From Thermococcus sp. (GTDB lineage: Archaea > Methanobacteriota_B > Thermococci > Thermococcales > Thermococcaceae): DNA of 5,723 bases. The notes below the pieces were generated by a model. The model was not told where the DNA came from. It saw nothing but the letters and a program-made list of their open reading frames with translations, and searched no databases. The stretch's first letter is position 1, and each line of letters begins with the position of its first letter. Made by a program: the position numbers and the translations under genes. The stretch covers positions 1-5,723 of the forward strand of contig WAMH01000228.1 in assembly GCA_015522395.1 (NCBI GenBank), given 5' to 3'. Positions 1 to 4,754 of this stretch are shown here, one piece after another.

Positions 1-15
1 GAGAACCTTCACCAT
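1..15 (-). CDS. Start of an unidentified gene (runs off the left edge)
   Basis: Only the first five codons, reading MVKVL, lie inside the window, so no product can be named. The start is supported by a strong ribosome binding site, GGGGATGAT on the minus strand (positions 20-28), four bases before the ATG. This site overlaps the last codons and stop of the upstream DUF47/PhoU-like gene. The gap between that stop and this ATG is five bases, so this is the next gene of the same minus-strand operon and is probably translationally coupled. DUF47 proteins are often encoded beside PiT-type phosphate permeases. That makes a transporter possible, but five residues neither support nor exclude it. Confidence 0.5.
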
Positions 16-20
16 GGCTA

Positions 21-668
21 TCATCCCCTTCTCTTTATTGCCATCAGCATGACCTGGTCGGAGGCATCCTCCGCGCGGTCGGCTATGTCCCCGATCTTGG
101 TCAACGCCTGGTTCCAGATTATCTTGGCGTAGGTGCTGATGGTTTCGCTCTCATAAACCTTACCCTTGACCTCGTATTCAACCTTATCGGCGCTCTCCTC
201 CGCGTCTTCCACGGCCTTTGACAGCTCTATGGCTTTATCGACGTCCGAGTTGAGCGCCCTTACAGCGTCAATCAGGAGCCTGTAGGTTCCTATCGCGGAA
301 TCCACGAGTTCCATTATCTCCTTCTTCAGCTCATCGGGCACACGAGGCTTGGCGAGTATGAGTGTGTGGGCGGCGCTTTCAGCAGCATCGGCCACCTGGT
401 CAACCAGCTCGCTAAGGCGCACGTAGTCACCCCTGTTCGCGGGCAGAAAAGCTCCCTCGTAGAGCATCGTCTCTATGCCCCTCCTGAGCTTGTCCGCTTT
501 GCTCTCAAGCTCGCTCACCCTCTCCTCAAGCTCCTTTGCCCTCTCCATGTCCCCGTCAAGGTAAGCCGAGACCAGCCCTCTGAAGGCTTCGAGGGACTCG
601 TCCACGGCCTTGAGGTGCTCCTCAATGGCATCAAAAACGTCGCTTTCCTTTCCTCCAAAGATGGCCAT
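21..668 (-). CDS. DUF47 / PhoU-like helical-bundle protein
   Basis: A 215-residue soluble, almost entirely helical and acidic protein of the DUF47 (TIGR00153, YkaA-like) family, related to PhoU. Family members are thought to bind metal ions and to modulate phosphate transport; the exact role in archaea is not settled. An internal duplication is visible. Residues about 51-107 (ELESKAD, then LVDQVADAAESAAHTLIL) match residues about 153-209 (EDAEESAD, then IGDIADRAEDASDQVMLM). Each half ends in the E/D-rich helix with the D-x-A-D/E-x-x-E pattern expected for PhoU metal ligands. The length is normal for the family (about 210-225). The ATG is preceded by GGAGGGG (minus strand, 674-680) with a five-base spacer. 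The gene begins 20 bases after panE ends and is followed after five bases by another gene, so it sits inside an operon. No phosphate permease is visible here, so a phosphate link is inferred from the family only. Family assignment is firm; function is not. Confidence 0.9.
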   Translation of the reverse strand: MAIFGGKESDVFDAIEEHLKAVDESLEAFRGLVSAYLDGDMERAKELEERVSELESKADKLRRGIETMLYEGAFLPANRGDYVRLSELVDQVADAAESAAHTLILAKPRVPDELKKEIMELVDSAIGTYRLLIDAVRALNSDVDKAIELSKAVEDAEESADKVEYEVKGKVYESETISTYAKIIWNQALTKIGDIADRAEDASDQVMLMAIKRRG

Positions 669-688
669 CTTAACCCCTCCGTTATCCC

Positions 689-1597
689 TTACCCTCCGGA
701 CTTATTTAGGTTTTCCCTCGCCTTCACCAGCGCCCAGATGAGTTCGTTCCTCGGGGCTTCCAAACCCACCGATTGGGCGTACTCCACGATCTTTCCGTTG
801 ATGTAATCAACCTCCGTCCTCTTCCCGCGCATTATGTCCTGCAGTGTGGAGTTGTAGTTGTCCCTCGTCCTCTCTATCGTATCCCAGAGCAGTTCAAGCG
901 GGTGAACCTCAAACTCTATGCCGAGCTGCTGGGCGACGAGGCAGCCCTCCCTCGCTATGTCCACTGAGATTCCCTCGAGGTGTGGATCATCCATCAGAAA
1001 TCCGTTCTTAACTCCCAAGACCGTTCCAAGGCCGTTGATGACGGAGTTGACTATCGCCTTCGCCCACTTCCAGCCGACGATGTTCTCGCTGACGCGGGTC
1101 TCTATTCCTGCCTCGCTGAAGACCCGCGCTACCTCGCCCACGAAATCATGCCTTCCCGTGGGATACTTCCCCACGACGGTTATCCCCCTCCCGGTCCACT
1201 TCACGCGGCCCCACTCCACGAGCATGGCCCCGTTCGTGGTTATCCCGCCCATAACCTTCTCCGTCCTCCGAAGGGCAAGCTCCTCGTTTCCGAGGCCGTT
1301 CTGTATGCTGAGAACCCACGTGTTTGGTCCGATGCAGCTCCCGGCGCATTCGAGGGCCACTTTGGTTGAGTATGACTTCGTGGCGAGTATGAGAAGCTCT
1401 GGAGGCTCGTCCGGCGCGTAGAGGCTCGCCCTCGGGTAAACGGTGAACTCCTCGGCACCGAACACTTCGAGACCGTTCTCATTAACCGCCTTAACCTGCT
1501 CTTCCCTTCCGATTAAAGTCACATCGTTCCCGGCCTTAGCTAAGAGGCCGCCAAAGAGTGAGCCTATACTCCCCGCACCGAGTACGTAAATCTTCAT
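689..1597 (-). CDS. panE: 2-dehydropantoate 2-reductase (ketopantoate reductase)
   Basis: Reduces 2-dehydropantoate to pantoate with NAD(P)H in the cytoplasm. In archaea pantoate then goes to pantoate kinase and phosphopantothenate synthetase on the way to coenzyme A. The N-terminal Rossmann fold has GAGSIG (G7, G9, G12) and Arg31 after the second strand, where the E. coli enzyme contacts the NADP phosphate. SIQNG (N100) and the helix WKWAK-AIVN (K180, N184) match known catalytic and substrate residues. NSTLQD (S250) and E262 lie in the all-helical C-terminal domain. Length is 302 residues, typical of the family. The ATG at 1597 is chosen because GAGGTGA (1603-1609) sits five bases before it. 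A GTG at 1606 would add three residues but has no good binding site. The binding site contains the upstream gene's stop codon, so translation is probably coupled. The T. kodakarensis enzyme is reported to be feedback-inhibited by CoA; whether that applies here is inference. Confidence 0.95.
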   Translation of the reverse strand: MKIYVLGAGSIGSLFGGLLAKAGNDVTLIGREEQVKAVNENGLEVFGAEEFTVYPRASLYAPDEPPELLILATKSYSTKVALECAGSCIGPNTWVLSIQNGLGNEELALRRTEKVMGGITTNGAMLVEWGRVKWTGRGITVVGKYPTGRHDFVGEVARVFSEAGIETRVSENIVGWKWAKAIVNSVINGLGTVLGVKNGFLMDDPHLEGISVDIAREGCLVAQQLGIEFEVHPLELLWDTIERTRDNYNSTLQDIMRGKRTEVDYINGKIVEYAQSVGLEAPRNELIWALVKARENLNKSGG

Positions 1598-1602
1598 CCG
1601 TC

Positions 1603-2046
1603 TCACCTCAGGAGCTTTCTAAGGTGGTGGAGCGCGTAGATGTAGGTTAAAACAAACGCCCCAAGCCCGTTGAGGCCGGTCAAACTTACCAGGAATAACG
1701 CCGATACGGGCAGAAGTCCGAATGACGATAGAACCCTGTTTCCAGAGAACAGCGCAATCCCGGCCGCACCGAGAAGGTAGGATGTACTTCCTCCCATCGT
1801 GAAGGTTATTGCAATCCCGACCACCGCTAAGACCGCGTTCAGGAACCTCTCCCAGGCCTTGACGGGCTGCTTTTCAAAGGGCCAGCCGAGGACGAAGACC
1901 GCTCCAGAGATCAGGAGAAGAGCGTATCTCCATGCCTCCTGGAGGGGGTAGAGGAGCGAGAAAGCCAGCAGCGCCCCTGCCGCGAGGGGCCGCGCCTTCC
2001 TCCTTATCCCCGCGAGGGCGAGTGGCAGGTAGGCAACCTCGTACAT
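1603..2046 (-). CDS. Multi-pass membrane protein of unknown function
   Basis: A 147-residue very hydrophobic protein that I do not recognise. Hydrophobic segments lie at about residues 20-37, 40-56, 70-86, 90-122 (probably one or two helices) and 124-141, giving about five or six membrane helices. A basic cluster (IRRKARP, 14-20) follows the N-terminus and a basic tail (HHLRKLLR) ends the protein; both probably face the cytoplasm. There are no conserved polar or catalytic motifs, and the small soluble loop around residues 57-69 holds most of the charge. The ATG has GGTGA on the minus strand (2051-2055), four bases upstream, and a TATA-like box at 2075-2084. It is the first gene of the minus-strand operon, and its stop codon lies inside the panE ribosome binding site. 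A role linked to pantothenate or CoA would be guilt by association only. Confidence 0.8.
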   Translation of the reverse strand: MYEVAYLPLALAGIRRKARPLAAGALLAFSLLYPLQEAWRYALLLISGAVFVLGWPFEKQPVKAWERFLNAVLAVVGIAITFTMGGSTSYLLGAAGIALFSGNRVLSSFGLLPVSALFLVSLTGLNGLGAFVLTYIYALHHLRKLLR

Positions 2047-2091
2047 GCGCTCACCACAAGGGTTTAAAGCCCGGCTTTTAAATGCCTACCG
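2047..2091. promoter_or_regulatory. Divergent interleaved promoters
   Basis: The 45-base gap between the minus-strand membrane-protein/panE operon and the plus-strand trmJ operon has two TATA-like elements. GGTTTAAA at 2061-2068, read on the plus strand, is centred about 27 bases before the trmJ ATG, which places transcription start at or very near that ATG. CATTTAAAAG, read on the minus strand (2084 down to 2075), is about 25 bases from a start near 2054, just before the GGTGA site of the minus-strand gene. Each TATA box therefore lies between the other's box and its start site. Both elements are AT-rich in a GC-rich setting. Assignments rest on usual archaeal spacing, not on mapped start sites. 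Confidence 0.65.
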
Positions 2092-2808
2092 ATGCTGGCG
2101 GTTGTTCTCGTCGAGCCGGAAGGGCCGGCAAACATCGGGATGGTCGCGAGAACGATGAAGAACTTCGGCTTCTCCCGGTTAGTCCTCGTTAACCCCAACC
2201 TCACAGAGGAGAGCTACGCCTACGCCGTTCACGCGGGGGACGTCCTGGAGAACGCGCTCATCTTAGAGGACTTTGAGGACGCGCTGAATCTTTTCGATTT
2301 TGCCGTTGGGACCACGGGGAAGCCCGGGGGAAAGTTCTCACCCCACCGCTCCCCACTCATGCCCTGGGAGCTGAGAGAGGCCTTAAAGGGCTACCCCGGA
2401 AGGGTAGGCCTGTTCTTCGGGCGCGAGAGCACAGGATTGAAGAACGAGGAGCTTGAAAGGATGGACGTGACGGTGACGATACCCACGAGCGAGGCTTACC
2501 CGGTTATGAACCTCGCCCAGGCGGCCGCGGTTTTGCTCTACGAACTCTCCAAGAGAAAGCCCGAACCGGCGGTGGAGGCGCTTAAGCCCGCCACGAGGGT
2601 TGAAAAAGAACAGCTCGTGAAAACCTGGGCAGGACTTCTTGAGGCTCTCGACTATCCAAAGGATGCCGAAAGGAGAGAGTTCCTCGTCTCCGTCTTCAGA
2701 AGGGCCGTCGGTAGGGCCTTCCTCTACGGCAGGGAGGTTCACACCCTGATCGGCCCGCTCAGGAAGGCGAGGCTAAGGCTGGAGGAATGCCGGAATGCTG
2801 AGCGCTGA
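2092..2808 (+). CDS. trmJ: SPOUT-family tRNA 2'-O-methyltransferase, TrmJ type
   Basis: An S-adenosylmethionine-dependent RNA ribose methyltransferase of the SpoU/TrmH class. In studied archaeal and bacterial TrmJ proteins the target is the 2'-O of residue 32 in the tRNA anticodon loop. All three class motifs are present. Motif 1 is EPEGPANIGMVARTMKNFGF (8-27, with N14 and the catalytic-type R20). Motif 2 is FFGRESTGLKNEEL (108-121, with E112 and G115). Motif 3 is IPTSEAYPVMNLAQAAAVLL (130-149, with N140). These form the trefoil-knot SAM site of a dimer. A basic helical extension, about 165-230, matches the TrmJ C-terminal domain. Length is 238 residues, normal for the family. The ATG begins the first strand exactly as in relatives, has no ribosome binding site, and lies about 27 bases from a TATA box, so a leaderless mRNA is likely. 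It overlaps ogt by 14 bases. Class is certain; the exact tRNA position is inferred from the family. Confidence 0.9.
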   Translation: MLAVVLVEPEGPANIGMVARTMKNFGFSRLVLVNPNLTEESYAYAVHAGDVLENALILEDFEDALNLFDFAVGTTGKPGGKFSPHRSPLMPWELREALKGYPGRVGLFFGRESTGLKNEELERMDVTVTIPTSEAYPVMNLAQAAAVLLYELSKRKPEPAVEALKPATRVEKEQLVKTWAGLLEALDYPKDAERREFLVSVFRRAVGRAFLYGREVHTLIGPLRKARLRLEECRNAER

Positions 2809-3331
2809 CGTCTTCGAGATAGCCGGGAGGAGGGTTTGGATTGCCGTATTCTGGGCGGAGAAAATCCAGGGGATAACCTTCGCCCTCGACGGTGAGCAGT
2901 TCTCAAAGAACATCGAACGTCTATTTAGCTTTTTGAGGAAAAGGGGCGTGGACGTTGATTTGGCCCGTGGGGATTCCGATTATCCGGCCCTCGTGAGGGA
3001 CGTCATCCTCGGGAGGCTTGACAACGCAGACATCCTCCCGGAGCTGTCCTTTGAGGGAGTTACACCCTTCGAGAGGCGCGTTTACGAATGGCTCACGAAA
3101 AACGTTAAAAGAGGGAGCGTTATAACCTACGGTAGCCTCGCGAAGGCTCTGAACACATCACCGCGGGCCGTAGGTGGGGCCATGAAGAGGAACCCCTACC
3201 CGGTGATAGTTCCCTGTCACAGGGTCGTTGCTCGCGACGGCATAGGCTACTACACTCCAAGGCTCGATGAGAAAATCTTCCTGCTGAAAACAGAGGGGGT
3301 GGAAGAATGGACCGGCTTAAAGCGTATCTGA
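2795..3331 (+). CDS. ogt: O6-alkylguanine-DNA alkyltransferase (methylated-DNA--protein-cysteine methyltransferase)
   Basis: A suicide repair protein that moves the alkyl group of O6-methylguanine in DNA to its own cysteine. It has 178 residues. The N-terminal alpha/beta domain spans about 1-85 and the conserved C-terminal Ada/Ogt domain about 89-170. The catalytic signature is PCHRV (140-144, Cys141). The DNA-binding helix-turn-helix follows TYGSLAKALNTSPRAVGGAM with the arginine finger at R124, and R-N-P-Y-P-V (132-137) leads to the active site. Residues about 81-150 are nearly the same as I recall in the T. kodakarensis protein, which also has Cys at 141. One oddity is that the loop after the active site reads GYYTPRL where relatives have GYYSSG or GNYSGGL. 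The ATG lies inside the 3' end of trmJ (14-base overlap) with GGAGG at 2781-2785, and the gene overlaps the next by 25 bases, so it is co-transcribed and probably coupled. Confidence 0.96.
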   Translation: MLSADVFEIAGRRVWIAVFWAEKIQGITFALDGEQFSKNIERLFSFLRKRGVDVDLARGDSDYPALVRDVILGRLDNADILPELSFEGVTPFERRVYEWLTKNVKRGSVITYGSLAKALNTSPRAVGGAMKRNPYPVIVPCHRVVARDGIGYYTPRLDEKIFLLKTEGVEEWTGLKRI

Positions 3332-4344
3332 TTGGCTTCCTCCTTGTCGTCCTCGCGATAGCGGCCGGCATAGTCTGGTACGGCGGCTGGAAGCTACTGC
3401 TCCAGGTGGCCCTCGTTCTAGGCTTCCTCGCTGTTACCCTGATGCTACTCTTCTTCACGGCTCTGACGCTCTACGCGGAGAGCTGGAAGTACGGAACGAT
3501 ACTGGCAATCTTCACGGCCATAAGCGGCTACGGCCTGTATCTGAGTGCAACCTGGCAGAAGCTCAACGTTGTGGCCGGGATAATAGTTCTCTTTGTAGTG
3601 GTAGTAGCCGCTGGGATCTGGTACATCAGCGAGCCTGACCTCGGCCTCGTTGACCGCTTCAAGAGCGCCGAGAGCCTCGAAAAGGCTGGCAAATACAAGC
3701 AGGCGGCGAGAAAATACGAGAAAGCCGGGAACTACCTGAAGGCGGCAGAGATGTACGAGAAGCTCGGCTGGATGGAGAGCGCCGCCTGGGCCTACGAGAA
3801 GGCCGGAAAATACGAGAAGGCCGCTGAAATCTACGAGCAGCTCTATGAGAAGGAGAAGGACACGTACTACCTCAAGGAGGCCCACGAGTACTGGAAGAAG
3901 GCCGGCAACATGGAGAGGGCCGCTAAGGCTCTGGAGCGCTACGCCGAGGAGGAGCCGTGGTTCTGGGAGGACGTGGCGAAGCTCTACGAGGAGCTTGGCA
4001 ACGAGCAGAAGGCCAGGGAAGCCTGGGAGAAAGCGCTGGAGTACTACAAGAAGGAAGCGGAAGAGGAAGGCGTCTTCTGGGAGGACGTCGGCAACATCGC
4101 CCGGAAGCTTGGAATGGAAGAACTCGCGAGGGAAGCTTATCAAAAGTTCCTTGAGTACTGCCTGAAGGAGGCCGAGGAGGACCCGATGTGGTGGAAGCAC
4201 GTTGCTGAGGCCTACGAGTATCTCGGCGAGAAGGAGAAGGCAGAAGAGGCGAGGAAGAAGTACGAGGAGTACAGGCAGAGCATCATGAAGGCCAACGAGG
4301 AAACCTCGAACTTCCCCGAGGAGAAAGCGGAGAATGGGGAGTGA
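3307..4344 (+). CDS. Membrane-anchored TPR-like repeat protein
   Basis: A 345-residue protein in two parts. The first 107 residues have four predicted membrane helices (about 4-26, 28-57, 62-80, 85-107). With a basic N-terminus (MDRLK) and an even number of helices, the large C-terminal part should be cytoplasmic. Residues about 117-325 are helical repeats of the TPR/alpha-SNAP type. Four copies of a 13-residue unit, of form K-A-G-K-Y-E-K-A-A-E-I-Y-E, occupy 126-177. Three 38-residue units starting A-E-E-(E/D) with a W-containing core (FWEDV, FWEDV, WWKHV) occupy 213-325. Such repeats usually scaffold protein contacts; there is no enzymatic motif. The C-terminal tail (326-345) is acidic and probably disordered. 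The ATG has GGGGGTGG five bases upstream and lies 25 bases inside ogt. The partner is unknown, and neither neighbour suggests one clearly. Confidence 0.85.
   Translation: MDRLKAYLIGFLLVVLAIAAGIVWYGGWKLLLQVALVLGFLAVTLMLLFFTALTLYAESWKYGTILAIFTAISGYGLYLSATWQKLNVVAGIIVLFVVVVAAGIWYISEPDLGLVDRFKSAESLEKAGKYKQAARKYEKAGNYLKAAEMYEKLGWMESAAWAYEKAGKYEKAAEIYEQLYEKEKDTYYLKEAHEYWKKAGNMERAAKALERYAEEEPWFWEDVAKLYEELGNEQKAREAWEKALEYYKKEAEEEGVFWEDVGNIARKLGMEELAREAYQKFLEYCLKEAEEDPMWWKHVAEAYEYLGEKEKAEEARKKYEEYRQSIMKANEETSNFPEEKAENGE
3682..3837 (+). repeat. Four tandem 39-base coding repeats (13 residues each)
   Basis: Within the TPR-like gene, codons 126-138, 139-151, 152-164 and 165-177 form four back-to-back units. 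They read KAGKYKQAARKYE, KAGNYLKAAEMYE, KLGWMESAAWAYE and KAGKYEKAAEIYE. G at unit position 3, AA at 8-9 and YE at 12-13 are kept in every copy. The period is exact with no insertions. It is shorter than the 34 residues of a classic TPR hairpin and fits short helices joined by tight glycine turns. A fifth, looser copy (KAGNMERAAKALE, 198-210) follows after a gap. Confidence 0.85.
3943..4281 (+). repeat. Three tandem ~114-base coding repeats (38 residues each)
   Basis: Codons 213-250, 251-288 and 289-325 of the TPR-like gene are three adjacent units of 38, 38 and 37 residues. Each starts A-E-E-(E/D), then has an aromatic core (PWFWEDV, GVFWEDV, PMWWKHV). Next comes a helix ending in L-G at unit positions 18-19, then a second helix with (K/L)A(R/E)EA and a tyrosine-rich end. 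This is a helix-turn-helix pair of TPR type with four extra residues compared with the 34-residue standard. The conserved tryptophan pair is not part of the general TPR consensus. Confidence 0.8.
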
Positions 4345-4379
4345 TTCCCCCGACTGTTTTTATCCCCTTTTGAGCTTTT
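4336..4379 (+). terminator. Terminator of the trmJ-ogt-TPR operon
   Basis: A five-base-pair stem, GGGGA (4336-4340) with TCCCC (4346-4350), spans the stop codon of the TPR-like gene. T-runs follow at 4357-4361, 4368-4371 and 4376-4379. Archaeal RNA polymerase stops mainly at T-rich stretches, so the T-runs are the main evidence and the small hairpin may only assist. The site lies between convergent genes, where a terminator is expected. Confidence 0.6.
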
Positions 4380-4506
4380 CCTCGAGCAGTCTTTCGGTTT
4401 CTTATTCCACTACCCTGTCCATCTCTTCTGCAGTCAGGTTCTCACCCTTGAAGGTGTCCCAGTACTTCATCAGCTTTTCCTTCGCGTGTTTATCCGCGCG
4501 TTTCAA
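4360..4506 (-). pseudogene. Small hypothetical frame interrupted by one in-frame stop
   Basis: A minus-strand frame starts at a TTG (4506-4504) that overlaps the stop codon of the 59-residue membrane protein gene, with a weak GGGGGAT-type binding site upstream. It reads 34 residues: LKRADKHAKE, KLMKYWDTFK, GENLTAEEMDRVVE. It stops at TAA (4404-4402), then continues in the same frame as ETERLLEEKLKRG to a second TAA (4362-4360). Both parts are charged, amphipathic helix-like sequence with codon use like the neighbours. This suggests one protein of about 48 residues cut by a single-base change (for example GAA or AAA to TAA). Other readings are that the 34-residue product is the real protein, that a sequencing error created the stop, or that the frame is chance. 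An internal ATG (codon 13) could start a still shorter product. No function is recognised. By position it would be the second gene of the small-membrane-protein operon. Confidence 0.45.
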
Positions 4507-4682
4507 TACAGATCCCCCGTTTCCTCCTCTTCCTTAAGCTCCTCCTCTATCTCCCTCTCCTTCCTCTCGGCAGAGAGCTCGATGTAGTCAAAGAGGAAGT
4601 GGAACGCTATCCCCATAATCAGCAGACCGCCGATCAGTTCCGCCAGCTGAAGGAGGGTCGGCCCGGATTGAGGGACGGCCAT
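4503..4682 (-). CDS. Small single-pass membrane protein (59 residues)
   Basis: A short protein starting MAVPQSGPTL, with one clear membrane helix at about residues 11-33 (LAELIGGLLIMGIAFHFLFD). A highly charged K/E-rich helical tail (about 36-56, ERKEREIEEELKEEEE) follows and probably forms a coiled coil or a contact surface. There is no cleavable signal peptide. The frame stays open upstream to 4895, but that part is the antisense of the CBS gene. The ATG at 4682 is chosen because GGTGA (minus strand, 4687-4691) lies four bases before it and a TATA box lies about 33 bases upstream. It is transcribed divergently from the CBS-antiporter genes and shares their promoter region, so a role with that system is possible but unproven. 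I do not recognise the family. Confidence 0.7.
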   Translation of the reverse strand: MAVPQSGPTLLQLAELIGGLLIMGIAFHFLFDYIELSAERKEREIEEELKEEEETGDLY

Positions 4683-4754
4683 TTTCTCACCGGCCTCAGT
4701 TGTCCTCAAAGGTTTTAAACTTCGGTGCCCTAATCGGTGCAATCGGTGGTGGCC
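4683..4754. promoter_or_regulatory. Bidirectional promoter with one shared TATA element
   Basis: The gap between the 59-residue membrane protein (minus) and the CBS gene (plus) has a single strong TATA-like element, GGTTTTAAAC at 4711-4720, which is nearly palindromic. Both flanks look like archaeal BRE sites: TCAAAG before it on the plus strand and CCGAAG before it on the minus strand. Start sites 25-27 bases away would fall near 4741 (plus) and 4690 (minus), each just upstream of or at the ribosome binding site of its gene. The hexamer TCGGTG occurs three times at 4722-4748, around the predicted plus start site. Positions are inferred from spacing rules. Confidence 0.6.
4745..4749 (+). promoter_or_regulatory. 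Ribosome binding site deciding the CBS gene start
   Basis: GGTGG (extended GGTGGTGG to 4752) lies five bases before the ATG at 4755. An upstream in-frame GTG at 4737 would add six residues (reading M-Q-S-V-V-A) but has no binding site and falls before the predicted transcription start near 4741. The ATG is therefore preferred. Confidence 0.65.

Noticed and set aside
366..806. Long plus-strand open frame of 146 codons opposite DUF47 and panE
   Set aside because: Antisense shadow of two well-supported genes; no binding site or family motif, and composition typical of a mirrored frame.
918..1421. Plus-strand open frames opposite panE
   Set aside because: The panE frame on the other strand has full family motifs; these frames are Pro/Ser/Arg-rich shadows.
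3445..4200. 251-codon minus-strand open frame opposite the TPR-like gene
   Set aside because: Leu/Val-rich mirror of a repeat-coding gene; long only because K/E-rich coding repeats give few stops on the other strand.
4433..4475. Possible C/D-box guide RNA on the minus strand (CTGATGA followed about 30 bases later by CTGA)
   Set aside because: The C box lacks the purine of RTGATGA, there are no D' and C' boxes, and the spacing is too short; it is explained by the small coding frame.
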